This document shows positions 33,483 to 42,403 of a stretch of 64,000 nucleotides of DNA, in pieces. The stretch covers positions 1,116,001 to 1,180,000 of the forward strand of contig CAVTTH010000003.1 in assembly GCA_963737545.1 (NCBI GenBank), given 5' to 3'. The stretch is from CAVTTH01 sp963737545. Lineage in GTDB: Bacteria; Verrucomicrobiota; Verrucomicrobiia; Chthoniobacterales; UBA10450. A model generated the notes under the pieces. That model did not search any database. It had not been told where the DNA came from and worked only from the letters and a program-made list of their open reading frames with translations. The position numbers and the translations under genes were made by a program. Positions within the stretch are counted from its first letter, which is position 1, and every line of letters starts with the position of its first letter.

Positions 33483-34462
33483 ACGTAAACGGGAAAGAAG
33501 ATAGCAGATTCGACCAGGATTCATTTCGGATCCTCTCTCTGGACGGCGGCGGCCTGAAGGGACTTTTCACCGCGAAGCTGCTGGCTGATCTGGAGCGCGA
33601 CCTAGGTGTACAGATCGGGGACCACTTCGACCTGATAACAGGAACATCAACTGGCGCGATCATTGCGCTCGGATTGGCATTTCGCATTCCAGCGTCGGAC
33701 ATCCTGCATTTCTACCGGGACAAGGGGCCGAAGATTTTCGATGCCTCGAGCTTCGGCATCATCTCTACCCGCTATTCTGCCGAGCCGTTGCGTGTCGCAC
33801 TGACGGACGTTTTCGGTGAAAAGACGCTCGCCGACTCTTCAAATCGTCTCGTCATTCCGGCGTTCAATCTTCAGCGCCGCGAGGTGAAGCTCTTCAAGAC
33901 TCGGCATTCGCCGCGGTTCCTGCGCGACTGGAAAATGAGGGCTGTTGACGTCGCGCTAGCGTCAGCTGCCGCGCCGACTTACCTGCCAGCTTTCGTAGAT
34001 GAATCACTGATTAAGTACGTCGATGGAGGAATCTGGGCAAACAACCCTTCGCTGGTTGGGATAATCGAGGCCATGACCGTTCTCGGGGTCGACCGCTCGC
34101 AGATCAACCTACTGAGTATCGGCACGACCAGAGAGGTAGTGCGGATGGACGCGGTTAGGGGAAATGCAGGTCGGGCTCTCTGGGCTTCTCAGGTGTCAGA
34201 TGTCTTCATCGGTGCTGATTCTGTAGCTGTGGAGGCCATGTGTGAGCATCTGCTGCGCGATCATCTGGACGAAGATTCGACGCGCAACTACCGCATTAAT
34301 CCGCACGTCGCGGCAGGTGAGTTCGAGCTACACCGCGCATCTGAAGAACTGATCGCACTCGGTGCGCGGGAAGCTGAGCACGCAAGCCGGAAACTCAGCC
34401 AAAGATTTTTTTCCACGAAGGCTCAACCCTTCGAGCCGTTAACCCACGAACACGCCGCGTAA
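33473..34462 (+). CDS. capV: CBASS effector: patatin-like phospholipase (CapV-like)
   Basis: This 329-residue protein has a patatin domain with the oxyanion loop ILSLDGGGLKGLF, nucleophile Ser59 in GTSTGAII and Asp184 in YVDGGIWANNPS. In CBASS, CapV-type phospholipases are switched on by a cyclic dinucleotide and degrade the inner membrane, killing the phage-infected cell. The assignment as effector rests on its position directly before a CD-NTase and an E2-like gene. ATG 33473 lies within the end of nrdJ; a longer frame upstream to 33134 is antiparallel in sense to nothing real and overlaps nrdJ coding, so it is rejected. The following cyclase gene starts 4 bases after its stop. Confidence 0.9.
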   Translation: MQLNVNGKEDSRFDQDSFRILSLDGGGLKGLFTAKLLADLERDLGVQIGDHFDLITGTSTGAIIALGLAFRIPASDILHFYRDKGPKIFDASSFGIISTRYSAEPLRVALTDVFGEKTLADSSNRLVIPAFNLQRREVKLFKTRHSPRFLRDWKMRAVDVALASAAAPTYLPAFVDESLIKYVDGGIWANNPSLVGIIEAMTVLGVDRSQINLLSIGTTREVVRMDAVRGNAGRALWASQVSDVFIGADSVAVEAMCEHLLRDHLDEDSTRNYRINPHVAAGEFELHRASEELIALGAREAEHASRKLSQRFFSTKAQPFEPLTHEHAA

Positions 34463-34466
34463 CTGT

Positions 34467-35627
34467 ATGTCAGCAAGAACCCCCCAACAGATCAGGACTG
34501 AGCTACTCAAATCAGCTCTCGAGTCGATCAGCATCCCTCCAAGCGTTTACGCGAAAGCCATGGAGCGGTACCGCTCGCTGACTGAATTCTTGGACGATCC
34601 GCTAACGCACGTTGGTCTATGGAGGCCTACAATGTACGTGCAAGGTTCCGCTGCCCTCGGCATCACCACCAAACCGCCCGGGCGCCAGGATTTTGATTTC
34701 GATGTGACGTTGGAGTTTGGCTCGTTACCGGCGATGGCAGCGATGGCGGCGCGAAACGCAGTCGAGAAGCGCCTCAGAGAGGACGCTAATTATGCCCGGA
34801 TGCTCAACACCGAAAAGAACCGGTGCCTAAGACTCGATTATGCGAAGGACGAACGCTTTCACATCGACATCGTTGTCGGCCGGAGTGCGAGCTGGGTGAA
34901 CGATACGGGGACTGGAATCCAAGTGACCGATCGACAGCTCTCCGACTGGGCCCGCAGCGACCCGCTCGGGTATATCGCGTGGTTCGGGCAGCGGAAACAG
35001 ATGCTGGCGAAGAGGCATGCCACCCCAAGCAGCCCCACGATGATCAACGCGAGTGCCGACCCTGTACCGGAACAGCCTAAGCCCGACGAGAAGCTCCCCT
35101 TACAGTGGGTGATTCAGATAATGAAGCGCCATCGCGACTTGATGTTCCTCAGCGATCCCACTGATGCGCCGATTAGCATTATCCTAACGACGCTAGCAGC
35201 TAAGGCCTATCAAGGCGAAGACACGATTGAGGCCGCACTCGTCGGCATCACGGGCCGATTGCTGCAGCAATTCGACGACGTGGAGCGCCAAACCGTATTG
35301 AACCCAGTGATCCAACCAGAGAATTTCGCCGACAAATGGCGTACGAAACCCGAGCGGCGCGAAGCATTTTTCAAATGGTATGGCCGCTTCCAAGCAAACG
35401 TTCGTAGTTTCATTGAGGCCACGAAAATCTCGTCGATTTCGGAAAAACTCGACTCGCTCGTTGGCGAGCGGGCCAAGACACGAGCATTTAGTACGCACAG
35501 CGAAGTGATCAACGAAATGCAGCGCCGCGGGCAGCTGGGAGTGATCTCGCCTGCGGCCACACTTGCGCCGGTCACGATGATAGCCAGCAAGGTGATTCGT
35601 CCCCACACGAACTACGGCAGCGTATAG
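34467..35627 (+). CDS. CBASS cyclic oligonucleotide synthase (CD-NTase)
   Basis: This 386-residue nucleotidyltransferase has the polymerase-beta-like active site: VQGSAALGITTKP (Gly60-Ser61 motif), followed by GRQDFDFDVTL with Asp77 and Asp79, and a third acidic residue in RFHIDIVVG (Asp134). CD-NTases detect phage infection and make a cyclic di- or trinucleotide that activates the effector. The clade and the product cannot be told from sequence alone. The C-terminus ends NYGSV; in type II CBASS the cyclase C-terminus is the site acted on by the E2-containing partner. Its stop overlaps the GTG start of the E2-like gene by one base. Confidence 0.9.
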   Translation: MSARTPQQIRTELLKSALESISIPPSVYAKAMERYRSLTEFLDDPLTHVGLWRPTMYVQGSAALGITTKPPGRQDFDFDVTLEFGSLPAMAAMAARNAVEKRLREDANYARMLNTEKNRCLRLDYAKDERFHIDIVVGRSASWVNDTGTGIQVTDRQLSDWARSDPLGYIAWFGQRKQMLAKRHATPSSPTMINASADPVPEQPKPDEKLPLQWVIQIMKRHRDLMFLSDPTDAPISIILTTLAAKAYQGEDTIEAALVGITGRLLQQFDDVERQTVLNPVIQPENFADKWRTKPERREAFFKWYGRFQANVRSFIEATKISSISEKLDSLVGERAKTRAFSTHSEVINEMQRRGQLGVISPAATLAPVTMIASKVIRPHTNYGSV

Positions 35628-36112
35628 TGCGCTTTCAATCGCAAGCAAAAGCGCTACCGCTGGCGGTCCAAGCGGCCGCGCTGCGAAAACAGTGGGAAAC
35701 GGTTTCCTTGAGCATTCGTGGATCGTCTTTGCTGAAATGGCGTGGCCGCGTGAGGCCGGCGGAATACACTGAGTGCTATCTCATCGAGTTAGACTATCGA
35801 ACCGACACCCGATTCGTGCCGCGCCCGCATGTCTTCGTGCGTGATCCTGTTCTGAAGCTGCGAGATGGGCGGGGATGCCCACACCGGCATGGCGCTCACG
35901 AGCCATGCCTCTACTACCACCACGGAACGGAATGGAACACAGGCATGCTGCTCGCCGACACCATCGTCCCTTGGACCTCGCGGTGGCTTTATTTCTACGA
36001 AATCTGGCTCGCAACCGGCGAGTGGATGGGCGGAGGCATTCCGCACAATCCGCCGAAATCGTTCCGCCACCGAAAGGCGGAGCTGGCTTCCCAGTCACCT
36101 CACCACGAATGA
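35627..36112 (+). CDS. CBASS E2-like protein (short type II)
   Basis: This 161-residue protein carries the bacterial E2-like pattern: FVRDPVLKLRDG, then EPCLYYHHGTEWNTGMLLADT, then IVPWTSRWLYFYEIWLATGEW. Cys94 is the likely catalytic thioester cysteine. In short type II CBASS an E2 without an E1 or JAB protein modifies or primes the cyclase by a ubiquitin-conjugation-like reaction. No E1/Cap2 fusion and no JAB (Cap3) gene follows; the next gene is on the other strand. The start is a GTG that shares one base with the cyclase stop, so expression is coupled. Confidence 0.82.
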   Translation: MRFQSQAKALPLAVQAAALRKQWETVSLSIRGSSLLKWRGRVRPAEYTECYLIELDYRTDTRFVPRPHVFVRDPVLKLRDGRGCPHRHGAHEPCLYYHHGTEWNTGMLLADTIVPWTSRWLYFYEIWLATGEWMGGGIPHNPPKSFRHRKAELASQSPHHE

Positions 36113-36139
36113 TGCTAGATGAACGTGCGATCGGTAGGC

Positions 36140-37924
36140 CTAAGGTTTTGGCGCGGCGCTTTTCCTGGACGCGATCCAGGCGTTCACGTTTCGCTCCAGA
36201 ACATCGAGCGGAACGGCGCCGGAAAGCAAAACAGCATCGTGAAATTCGCGAACATCGAACTTATCACCAAGCGCTTGCTTCGATCGTTCGCGTAGCTGCT
36301 TGATTTTCAATTCGCCAATTTTGTATGCGAGCGCCTGTCCCGGCATGGTGATGTAGCGATCGATTTCATTGACGATGTCGTTCTCGGCTTTGGGCGCATT
36401 TTCCATGAAGTAGTCGATCGCTTTTTGCCGATCCCATTTCATGTAATGCATGCCGGTATCGACCACGAGCCGGACAGCGCGCCACATTTCGTAGGTGAGC
36501 TGGCCGAATTTCGAATACGGATCATCGTAGAGTCCCATGTCTTCGCCTAACGACTCTGCATAAAGTCCCCAACCCTCGGAAAACGCCGTGTAGAATCCGT
36601 AGCGGCGGAATTTCGGGATCTCGCCTTGTTCCTGCGCGAGCGCGATTTGCAAATGATGACCGGGCACCGCTTCGTGCAGCGAGAGCGCCATCATTTCCCA
36701 TTTCGGACGCGTCTCGGGTTTGTAGAGGTTGACGTAATAGCTGCCGGCGCGTGAGCCATCGGCAGCGGGACGATTGTAATACGCGGTGGTGGTATCGGGC
36801 GCGATGTTATCTGGAATTTTCACCACGCCGTACGGCATGCGCGGCAACGTCTTGAAGACCTTGACCAGATTCGGATCAATCCGTTTCGCCAGCGCCTGAT
36901 AGGCTTCGAACAATTCCTCCGGCGTCTTGTAAAAGAATTGCGGATCGGTCCGCAGCTTCGCGAAGAATTCCGCGCGCGTGCCGGTGAAGCCGACCTTCTT
37001 GATGATCGCGTCCATCTCGCCGCGGATACGCGCGACTTCGCTCAGGCCTTTCTCGTGAATCTGTTGCGGCGTGAGATCAGTCGTGGTGTAACGCTTGGCC
37101 AGATAAGTGTAGAGATCGGCGCCCTCTGGCATTTGCCAGACACCGATCTGCGGAAAACAAGCCGGCAAATATTCCGATTCGTAATAGCTCTTCAGTTTCT
37201 GAAATGAAGGCAACACGCTGGCTGTGATCGCGTCTTTGGCGGCTTTCGTCAGGCGATCGCGATTGGCGTCGCTGATTTCCCGGGGGAATTTCTTGAACGG
37301 CTTGAAGAATCCGCTTGCCTCCGCGTCGTTGACCAGTTGCTTGTCGATCTGCGCCGGCACGCGATCCATGACCGCTTTCGGCCACAGGATTTTTGCCTTC
37401 ACTCCTTCGCGCATGAGCGCGATCTGCTGATCCATGTGGGGACCAAACGCGCGCATCCGCGCGATCCAGTCTTCGTAGTCCTTGACCGTTTCGAAACGCA
37501 GCTGCTCGGTCATTTCATCCGCGGTCTGGATGCCGCCGCGTTGATTGATCGGCAGCAGATACATGCGGAAGCGAAAACCGGCGATGTCCTGCTCGAGATT
37601 CTTTTTGAACAGGTCGCAATTCAGCTGATCGGCCGGCGAAAGTTTCGCGCGATCGATTTTCCCCAAACGTTGCAACGCATTCCTGGTGTGTTCTTCGCGT
37701 TTTGCTTCCGCCTCGAGGCTGTCGTCGTCCCAACGATCGTTCCAGCGGCGGTCGCCTAACAAGGAGGCCCGAGTGGGATTTTGTTCTATCTGGTAATCCC
37801 ATTCCGCTTCGAAGAAAGAGTTGAGAGTTTTACCAACATCGTCATTCGCCGGAGCGGGCGAAGAGGCTGCGAGAAGCCGCGTCACGAAAAACGCGGCGGT
37901 GAGGAAAGTGGTGCTGCGCTTCAT
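36140..37924 (-). CDS. DUF885-family exported metallopeptidase-like protein
   Basis: This 594-residue protein starts with a signal peptide (MKRSTTFLTAAFFVTRLLAA) cleaved near residue 20-27. The conserved zinc-site region HEAVPGHHLQ spans 417-426, and FSEGWGLYAE follows at 449-456, with Glu451 as probable third ligand. This is the DUF885 fold, a gluzincin-like helical peptidase group with few characterised members. It is expected in the periplasm or outer membrane side. Its 3' end approaches the CBASS operon tail-to-tail, 28 bases apart. The acyl-CoA dehydrogenase gene is divergent from it. Confidence 0.88.
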   Translation of the reverse strand: MKRSTTFLTAAFFVTRLLAASSPAPANDDVGKTLNSFFEAEWDYQIEQNPTRASLLGDRRWNDRWDDDSLEAEAKREEHTRNALQRLGKIDRAKLSPADQLNCDLFKKNLEQDIAGFRFRMYLLPINQRGGIQTADEMTEQLRFETVKDYEDWIARMRAFGPHMDQQIALMREGVKAKILWPKAVMDRVPAQIDKQLVNDAEASGFFKPFKKFPREISDANRDRLTKAAKDAITASVLPSFQKLKSYYESEYLPACFPQIGVWQMPEGADLYTYLAKRYTTTDLTPQQIHEKGLSEVARIRGEMDAIIKKVGFTGTRAEFFAKLRTDPQFFYKTPEELFEAYQALAKRIDPNLVKVFKTLPRMPYGVVKIPDNIAPDTTTAYYNRPAADGSRAGSYYVNLYKPETRPKWEMMALSLHEAVPGHHLQIALAQEQGEIPKFRRYGFYTAFSEGWGLYAESLGEDMGLYDDPYSKFGQLTYEMWRAVRLVVDTGMHYMKWDRQKAIDYFMENAPKAENDIVNEIDRYITMPGQALAYKIGELKIKQLRERSKQALGDKFDVREFHDAVLLSGAVPLDVLERNVNAWIASRKSAAPKP

Positions 37925-38089
37925 AATTTCCGACGAAGGTAGCGGAGAGAGCGCGACAGGTAAATTCCGGTTGTCAGACGGGCCGATCTAAACGACTAAT
38001 TCCGCGGGTTTCAGCGGCTGGTAGCCCTGCCCGCCGCGCGGGGGCCGTTTTCGTTTGGCCGCGCAGCTTCGACCCACCATTTTGACTTT

Positions 38090-39880
38090 ATGAACGAAAC
38101 CGAAATCCAGCGACAGAAGGAAATTCAGCAGGCCGAGGAGTTGCTCTTTGCCGGGCGGCAGGAACTTGGTTTCGCGAAAGGATTGTTCCTGGGGAAATTC
38201 GTCGCGGATTGGGCGATGCCGTATCCGCGCATCCCGGCGGCCCAACAAGCCGAGTTGGACACTTCGCTCACGGAAGTCCGGCAATTTCTCGACCGAACCC
38301 TCGATCCGGTCGCGATCGATGAGAATGAAGATATCCCGCAGGAATTGATCGACGGTCTCGGTCGCGTCGGTGTGTTGGGAATGACGGCGCCGACCGAGTT
38401 TGGCGGACGCGGATTTTCGCAACGGGCCTATTGCAAGATCCTGGAGGAAATCGGCAGCCGTTGCGCCTCCACATCCGTTTTTACGAACGCCCACCATTCG
38501 ATTGGCATTCGGGCGCTCCTCCTTTTCGGAACGCGCGAGCAAAAGGAAAAATGGCTCCCTCCGCTCGTGACCGGGAAGCAGCTCGCCGCTTTCGCGCTCA
38601 CGGAAGAGAATGCCGGTTCCGATGCGGCCAATGTCCAGATGACGGCGACGCCGAGTGAAGATGGTTCGCACTACATTTTGAATGGCGAGAAGCGTTATAT
38701 CACCAATGCCGCGATCGCGCAGGTGCTCACCGTGATGGCGCGAACGCCGGTTCCAGGGAAGGAAGGTAAAACCGCGATCACGGCGTTTCTCGTCACGCCC
38801 GACATGCCGGGGTTCACCATGCTCGAAGCGCGCATGCCCAAACTCGGGATTCGCGGAACCGCCACCGGCCGCTTTGCCTTGCGCGATGTCCGCGTGCCGA
38901 AGGAAAATATTCTGGGACCGCTCGGAAAAGGTTTGCGGGTCGCACTCACGGTCCTGGATTTCGGACGCACGACTTTCGGCGCCTGTTGCACGGGTGCGGC
39001 AAGAACTTGTCTGCGGCTCGCGATCGAGCACGCAAACACGCGCCGGCAGTTCGACAAAACGCTCGGTGATTTCGATTTAGTGAAAAAGAAAATCGGGCGG
39101 ATGGCGGCCGACGTTTACGCAATGGAGGCGATGACGGCTGTGACCGCGTCGCTCATCGATCGCGGACTCGAGGATTACATGATCGAGACGGCGATGCTCA
39201 AGGTCTTCACGACGGAACGACTTTGGGATGCGGTGAACGACGCGTTTCAAATCCACGGTGGCTCAGCCTATTTCAACGATTCGCCGCTGGGTCGGATGGT
39301 GCGGGACGCCAGAATCAATCAGATCGGCGAGGGCAGCAACGAAGTGCTCACCTCGTTTGTCGCTCTCGTCGGGATGCGTGGCCCGGGGATGGAATTCAAA
39401 GAGATCTACGACACGATGCTCAAGCCGACGCGCGGATTGGGGAAAGCCTGGAACGCGGGAATGAATCGACTCGGCTCCGCCATTCGGATTCCCGATGTAC
39501 CCGTTCAGAGCGCGGAACTCCGGTCGGTGGCAGGGCAGTTCGGGCGTTTGATCTGGCGTTTCAATCTTTCCGTCAATCGTGCCTTGATCGCGTATCGCGA
39601 GCCGATCCTGGACATGCAACTCATTCAGGAGAGAATCGCGAATACAGCGATGGAAATGTTCGCGTCGGCATGCGTGTTGAGTCGCTGGGATGCGGAGTTG
39701 CAATCAACCGCGCGCAACGGCAGCGATCTTCCCGCGACAAATCCAGCGGCGGATCTGTTCTTGCGACGGTCGTTTCGAAAAATACGCCGATTCCTGCGCG
39801 GCTTGAACGACAACGACGATCGGGCGCTTTTGCGGACGGCAGACACGGCGCTCGGCAAAATCGAGCAGAAAGCGGTTTAG
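38090..39880 (+). CDS. acyl-CoA dehydrogenase-family protein, VLCAD/ACAD9-like
   Basis: This 596-residue flavoenzyme would oxidise acyl-CoA to trans-2-enoyl-CoA. It has the FAD/substrate motif FALTEENAGSDAANVQ, then KRYITNAAIAQVLTVMA, and the C-terminal QIHGGSAYFNDSPLGR followed by GEGSNEVLTSFVALVG, where Glu of EGSNEV is at the catalytic-base position of the VLCAD branch. The extra 170-residue C-terminal helical region also fits long-chain enzymes. No electron-transfer flavoprotein or other beta-oxidation gene is adjacent. A long antisense frame exists on the other strand and is not a gene. Confidence 0.9.
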   Translation: MNETEIQRQKEIQQAEELLFAGRQELGFAKGLFLGKFVADWAMPYPRIPAAQQAELDTSLTEVRQFLDRTLDPVAIDENEDIPQELIDGLGRVGVLGMTAPTEFGGRGFSQRAYCKILEEIGSRCASTSVFTNAHHSIGIRALLLFGTREQKEKWLPPLVTGKQLAAFALTEENAGSDAANVQMTATPSEDGSHYILNGEKRYITNAAIAQVLTVMARTPVPGKEGKTAITAFLVTPDMPGFTMLEARMPKLGIRGTATGRFALRDVRVPKENILGPLGKGLRVALTVLDFGRTTFGACCTGAARTCLRLAIEHANTRRQFDKTLGDFDLVKKKIGRMAADVYAMEAMTAVTASLIDRGLEDYMIETAMLKVFTTERLWDAVNDAFQIHGGSAYFNDSPLGRMVRDARINQIGEGSNEVLTSFVALVGMRGPGMEFKEIYDTMLKPTRGLGKAWNAGMNRLGSAIRIPDVPVQSAELRSVAGQFGRLIWRFNLSVNRALIAYREPILDMQLIQERIANTAMEMFASACVLSRWDAELQSTARNGSDLPATNPAADLFLRRSFRKIRRFLRGLNDNDDRALLRTADTALGKIEQKAV

Positions 39881-39894
39881 AGCCACGTTGGCTC
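39880..39894 (+). terminator. possible weak hairpin after the acyl-CoA dehydrogenase gene
   Basis: GAGCCA at 39880-39885 pairs with TGGCTC at 39889-39894 across a 3-base loop, starting at the last base of the stop codon. There is no T-tract, so termination would be partial at best. Confidence 0.25.
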
Positions 39895-40009
39895 GGCCCC
39901 GTTGAGCGCTGCATTGCACGTCGGTTTCAAGGAAGGTTACGGTGATTTCCATCGCGCAAAGCCAACTGCTGAGCCCGCGGTGTGTTTTAGACGGGTCCAC
40001 GCTTCAACG

Positions 40010-40669
40010 ATGAACGAAGATTTGGAGCGGGAATACGCGATGCGATTCGAGGCGACGTCTGCTTATCGATTTGCGGTCTGGAAAGTTCTGACCCGGGATT
40101 TCTTTTCTCGTTGGATTCCCAAGAATTCTGTCGTGTTGGATCTCGGCTGCGGTTGGGGGGAATTCATCAATCAAATCGATGCGGCCCAAAAATACGGAAT
40201 GGACCTGAACCCCGCTTCCAAGGAGAAATTGACGCCTGACGTCCATCTACTGCCTCAAGACTGTTCTGCTCGGTGGGAACTTCCTGACGAGCATTTGGAT
40301 GTCGTATTCACGAGCAATTTTTTTGAGCACCTTCCCACAAAAGAGGGTCTGCGATCCATTTTGGCTGAGTCCATTCGGTGTCTCGTGCCGAACGGCCGTT
40401 TGATTTGCATGGGGCCTAATATCAAATATTTACCCGGTCGCTACTGGGACTTCTGGGACCACCATCTTCCGCTAACCGAGTTATCGCTTAAGGAGGGCTT
40501 GGAATTGGCTGGCTTCGCCGTCGATTTTGTCGCAGCGCGCTTCTTGCCCTACAGCATGTCGCAAGGCTTTGCACCTCCGCTTATTTTTCTCCGACTTTAC
40601 CTGAAGGTTCCATTCTTGTGGCGAATACTCGGCAGACAGTTCCTTATCGTAGCGCGCAAAAAAGCGTGA
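40010..40669 (+). CDS. class I SAM-dependent methyltransferase
   Basis: The protein has 219 residues from ATG 40010; the upstream extension to 39902 is unlike the family. SAM-binding motif I is VVLDLGCGWGEFINQI, followed by a DLNPAS acidic loop and DVVFTSNFFEHLP. The central part (GRLICMGPNIKYLPGRYWDFWDHHLP) is common in methyltransferases of glycan biosynthesis clusters. The target is probably a sugar or lipid-linked glycan, judging by the next four genes. It opens the surface-glycan region. Confidence 0.82.
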   Translation: MNEDLEREYAMRFEATSAYRFAVWKVLTRDFFSRWIPKNSVVLDLGCGWGEFINQIDAAQKYGMDLNPASKEKLTPDVHLLPQDCSARWELPDEHLDVVFTSNFFEHLPTKEGLRSILAESIRCLVPNGRLICMGPNIKYLPGRYWDFWDHHLPLTELSLKEGLELAGFAVDFVAARFLPYSMSQGFAPPLIFLRLYLKVPFLWRILGRQFLIVARKKA

Positions 40670-40745
40670 ATTGATTGGCAACTGAGGCAGTCAATTCTGA
40701 AGGTGCACACGCCCTGACTGGCCTGTTTCTAGCTTCAAACGAGGC

Positions 40746-42290
40746 ATGCGCCTCAAGGAGCTGGAGCCGGGGACTGCACCGGACCGCATCGATCTTAAGG
40801 GGAAACGGATTCTCGTCTTCATTGTCGCGTACAATGCGGCAACGACGATTGAGAAAGTGCTGACCCGCATTCCGGCGAGCCTGCACCAGTCGGATGTCGA
40901 GGTCCTGATCATCGATGATTCCTCAAAGGACGACACGTTCCGAAACGGTTTGCGCTTTCAGCAGCAGAATTCCGCTTTCAAGATCACGGTGCTGCGGACA
41001 CCAGAGAACCAGGGCTACGGCGGTAACCAGAAACTCGGTTACCGCTACGCCATCGACAATAACTTTGATATCGTCGCGCTGGTGCACGGCGACGGCCAGT
41101 ACGCGCCGGAGGAACTACCTGCGCTTCTCACGCCGCTGCTCGTCGAAGAAGCGGATGCCGTATTCGGCTCGCGCATGATCGATAAGCAAGCCGCCCGTGC
41201 CGGCGGAATGCCGTTCTATAAGTGGATCGGCAATCAGATTCTGACTGCTTTTCAGAACCGAATGCTCGGCACCGTTCTGTCGGAATTTCACTCGGGTTAT
41301 CGCCTTTATGCAACGAAGGCGCTGGCGCAAATTCCGTTCGAGCGAAACACGAATAATTTCCACTTCGATACCGAGATCATCATTCAGCTGGTGTTGAAGA
41401 ATTTGCGGATCGCCGAGTTGCCGATTCCCACCTACTACGGCGACGAGATTTGCCACGTCAACGGGATGAAATACGCGGCCGATGTTTTCGTGACTATGCT
41501 CCGGGCTCGCGCCCACCAGATGAATGTATTTTTCGATCGCAAGTTTGACGTGAACCCGCCGGAGGAAACTTACGACCTCAAACTCGGTTTTGAATCATCG
41601 CACACGGCGGCGATCGCGGCGGCGCGGCCAGGAAGTTACATCCTCGACGTCGGATGCGGCCAGGGCTACATCGGGTCGGAGTTGGTGAAGAAAGGCTGCC
41701 GCGTTACAGGGATGGATCGTTACGCGCCGGAGCCGACGGCTCAAATCGACTTTATTAACTGGGATCTCGATCGCAAGGAGTTCCCGGTAAACGTCTCTCA
41801 CTTCGACCAGATCTTCATGCTCGACATCATCGAGCATCTCAAGGCGCCGGAGGAATTCATGGATGAGCTTCGCTTTGCCACCGGATGCAAGCGGCCGGAA
41901 ATCATCATGACGACCGCGAATATCGGTTTTATCGCGACGCGGTTAATGCTGTTGCTCGGTCAGTTCAACTACGGCAAAAAAGGCATTCTCGATGCCACGC
42001 ATACGCGCCTTTTCACCTTCCGTTCTCTCCGCGAACTATTGAAGCAATCCGATTACAAAATCATCGAGATGCGCGGCATTCCGGCACCTTTCCCGAAAGC
42101 GCTAGGGGACAATTTGATCTCGCGCTTTTTCCTTCGGGTAAATCGAGCGCTGATTCGTTTGAGCCGCGGTTTATTTTCCTACCAAATTTTTGTTCGCGCG
42201 GAAGCCAAGCCAACCGTGAACAATCTCCTGAGCGAGACCATCGAAGGCAGCGCTACCTTGCGGCAAAAGGCGGCTTCTCGCGCGGCCTGA
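40746..42290 (+). CDS. fusion of GT2 glycosyltransferase and class I methyltransferase
   Basis: This 514-residue protein has an N-terminal GT-A fold glycosyltransferase of family 2 (residues about 20-250): FIVAYNAATTIEKVL, Asp57-Asp58 in LIIDDSSKDD, and VHGDGQYAPEEL with Asp116. From about residue 290 a methyltransferase follows, with motif I ILDVGCGQGYIGSELV at 299-314 and IFMLDIIEHL. The GT2 half resembles polyprenyl-phosphate sugar transferases. One protein could thus transfer a sugar and methylate it or a linked group. It is the second gene of a + strand run that ends at 45889. Confidence 0.87.
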   Translation: MRLKELEPGTAPDRIDLKGKRILVFIVAYNAATTIEKVLTRIPASLHQSDVEVLIIDDSSKDDTFRNGLRFQQQNSAFKITVLRTPENQGYGGNQKLGYRYAIDNNFDIVALVHGDGQYAPEELPALLTPLLVEEADAVFGSRMIDKQAARAGGMPFYKWIGNQILTAFQNRMLGTVLSEFHSGYRLYATKALAQIPFERNTNNFHFDTEIIIQLVLKNLRIAELPIPTYYGDEICHVNGMKYAADVFVTMLRARAHQMNVFFDRKFDVNPPEETYDLKLGFESSHTAAIAAARPGSYILDVGCGQGYIGSELVKKGCRVTGMDRYAPEPTAQIDFINWDLDRKEFPVNVSHFDQIFMLDIIEHLKAPEEFMDELRFATGCKRPEIIMTTANIGFIATRLMLLLGQFNYGKKGILDATHTRLFTFRSLRELLKQSDYKIIEMRGIPAPFPKALGDNLISRFFLRVNRALIRLSRGLFSYQIFVRAEAKPTVNNLLSETIEGSATLRQKAASRAA

Positions 42291-42403
42291 GCGATCTGTT
42301 TTTGACCAACTGAAGAGAAGTTCGCTCTTTGTCCGGGCCGCTATTCACTTCTGTTAATGAAGGTTGATTCCCAAGGTAGAGTGCGTCTTAGATAGGCCCT
42401 CGA

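Noticed and set aside
33473..36112. CBASS as part of a genomic island inserted at tRNA-Ser
   Set aside because: tRNA-Ser lies 3.5 kb away with nrdJ between, and I see no integrase and no direct repeat of the tRNA end.
37988..39031. 347-codon open frame on the - strand
   Set aside because: It is fully antisense to the acyl-CoA dehydrogenase gene, rich in Arg and His, and matches no family; it reflects codon bias on the real strand.
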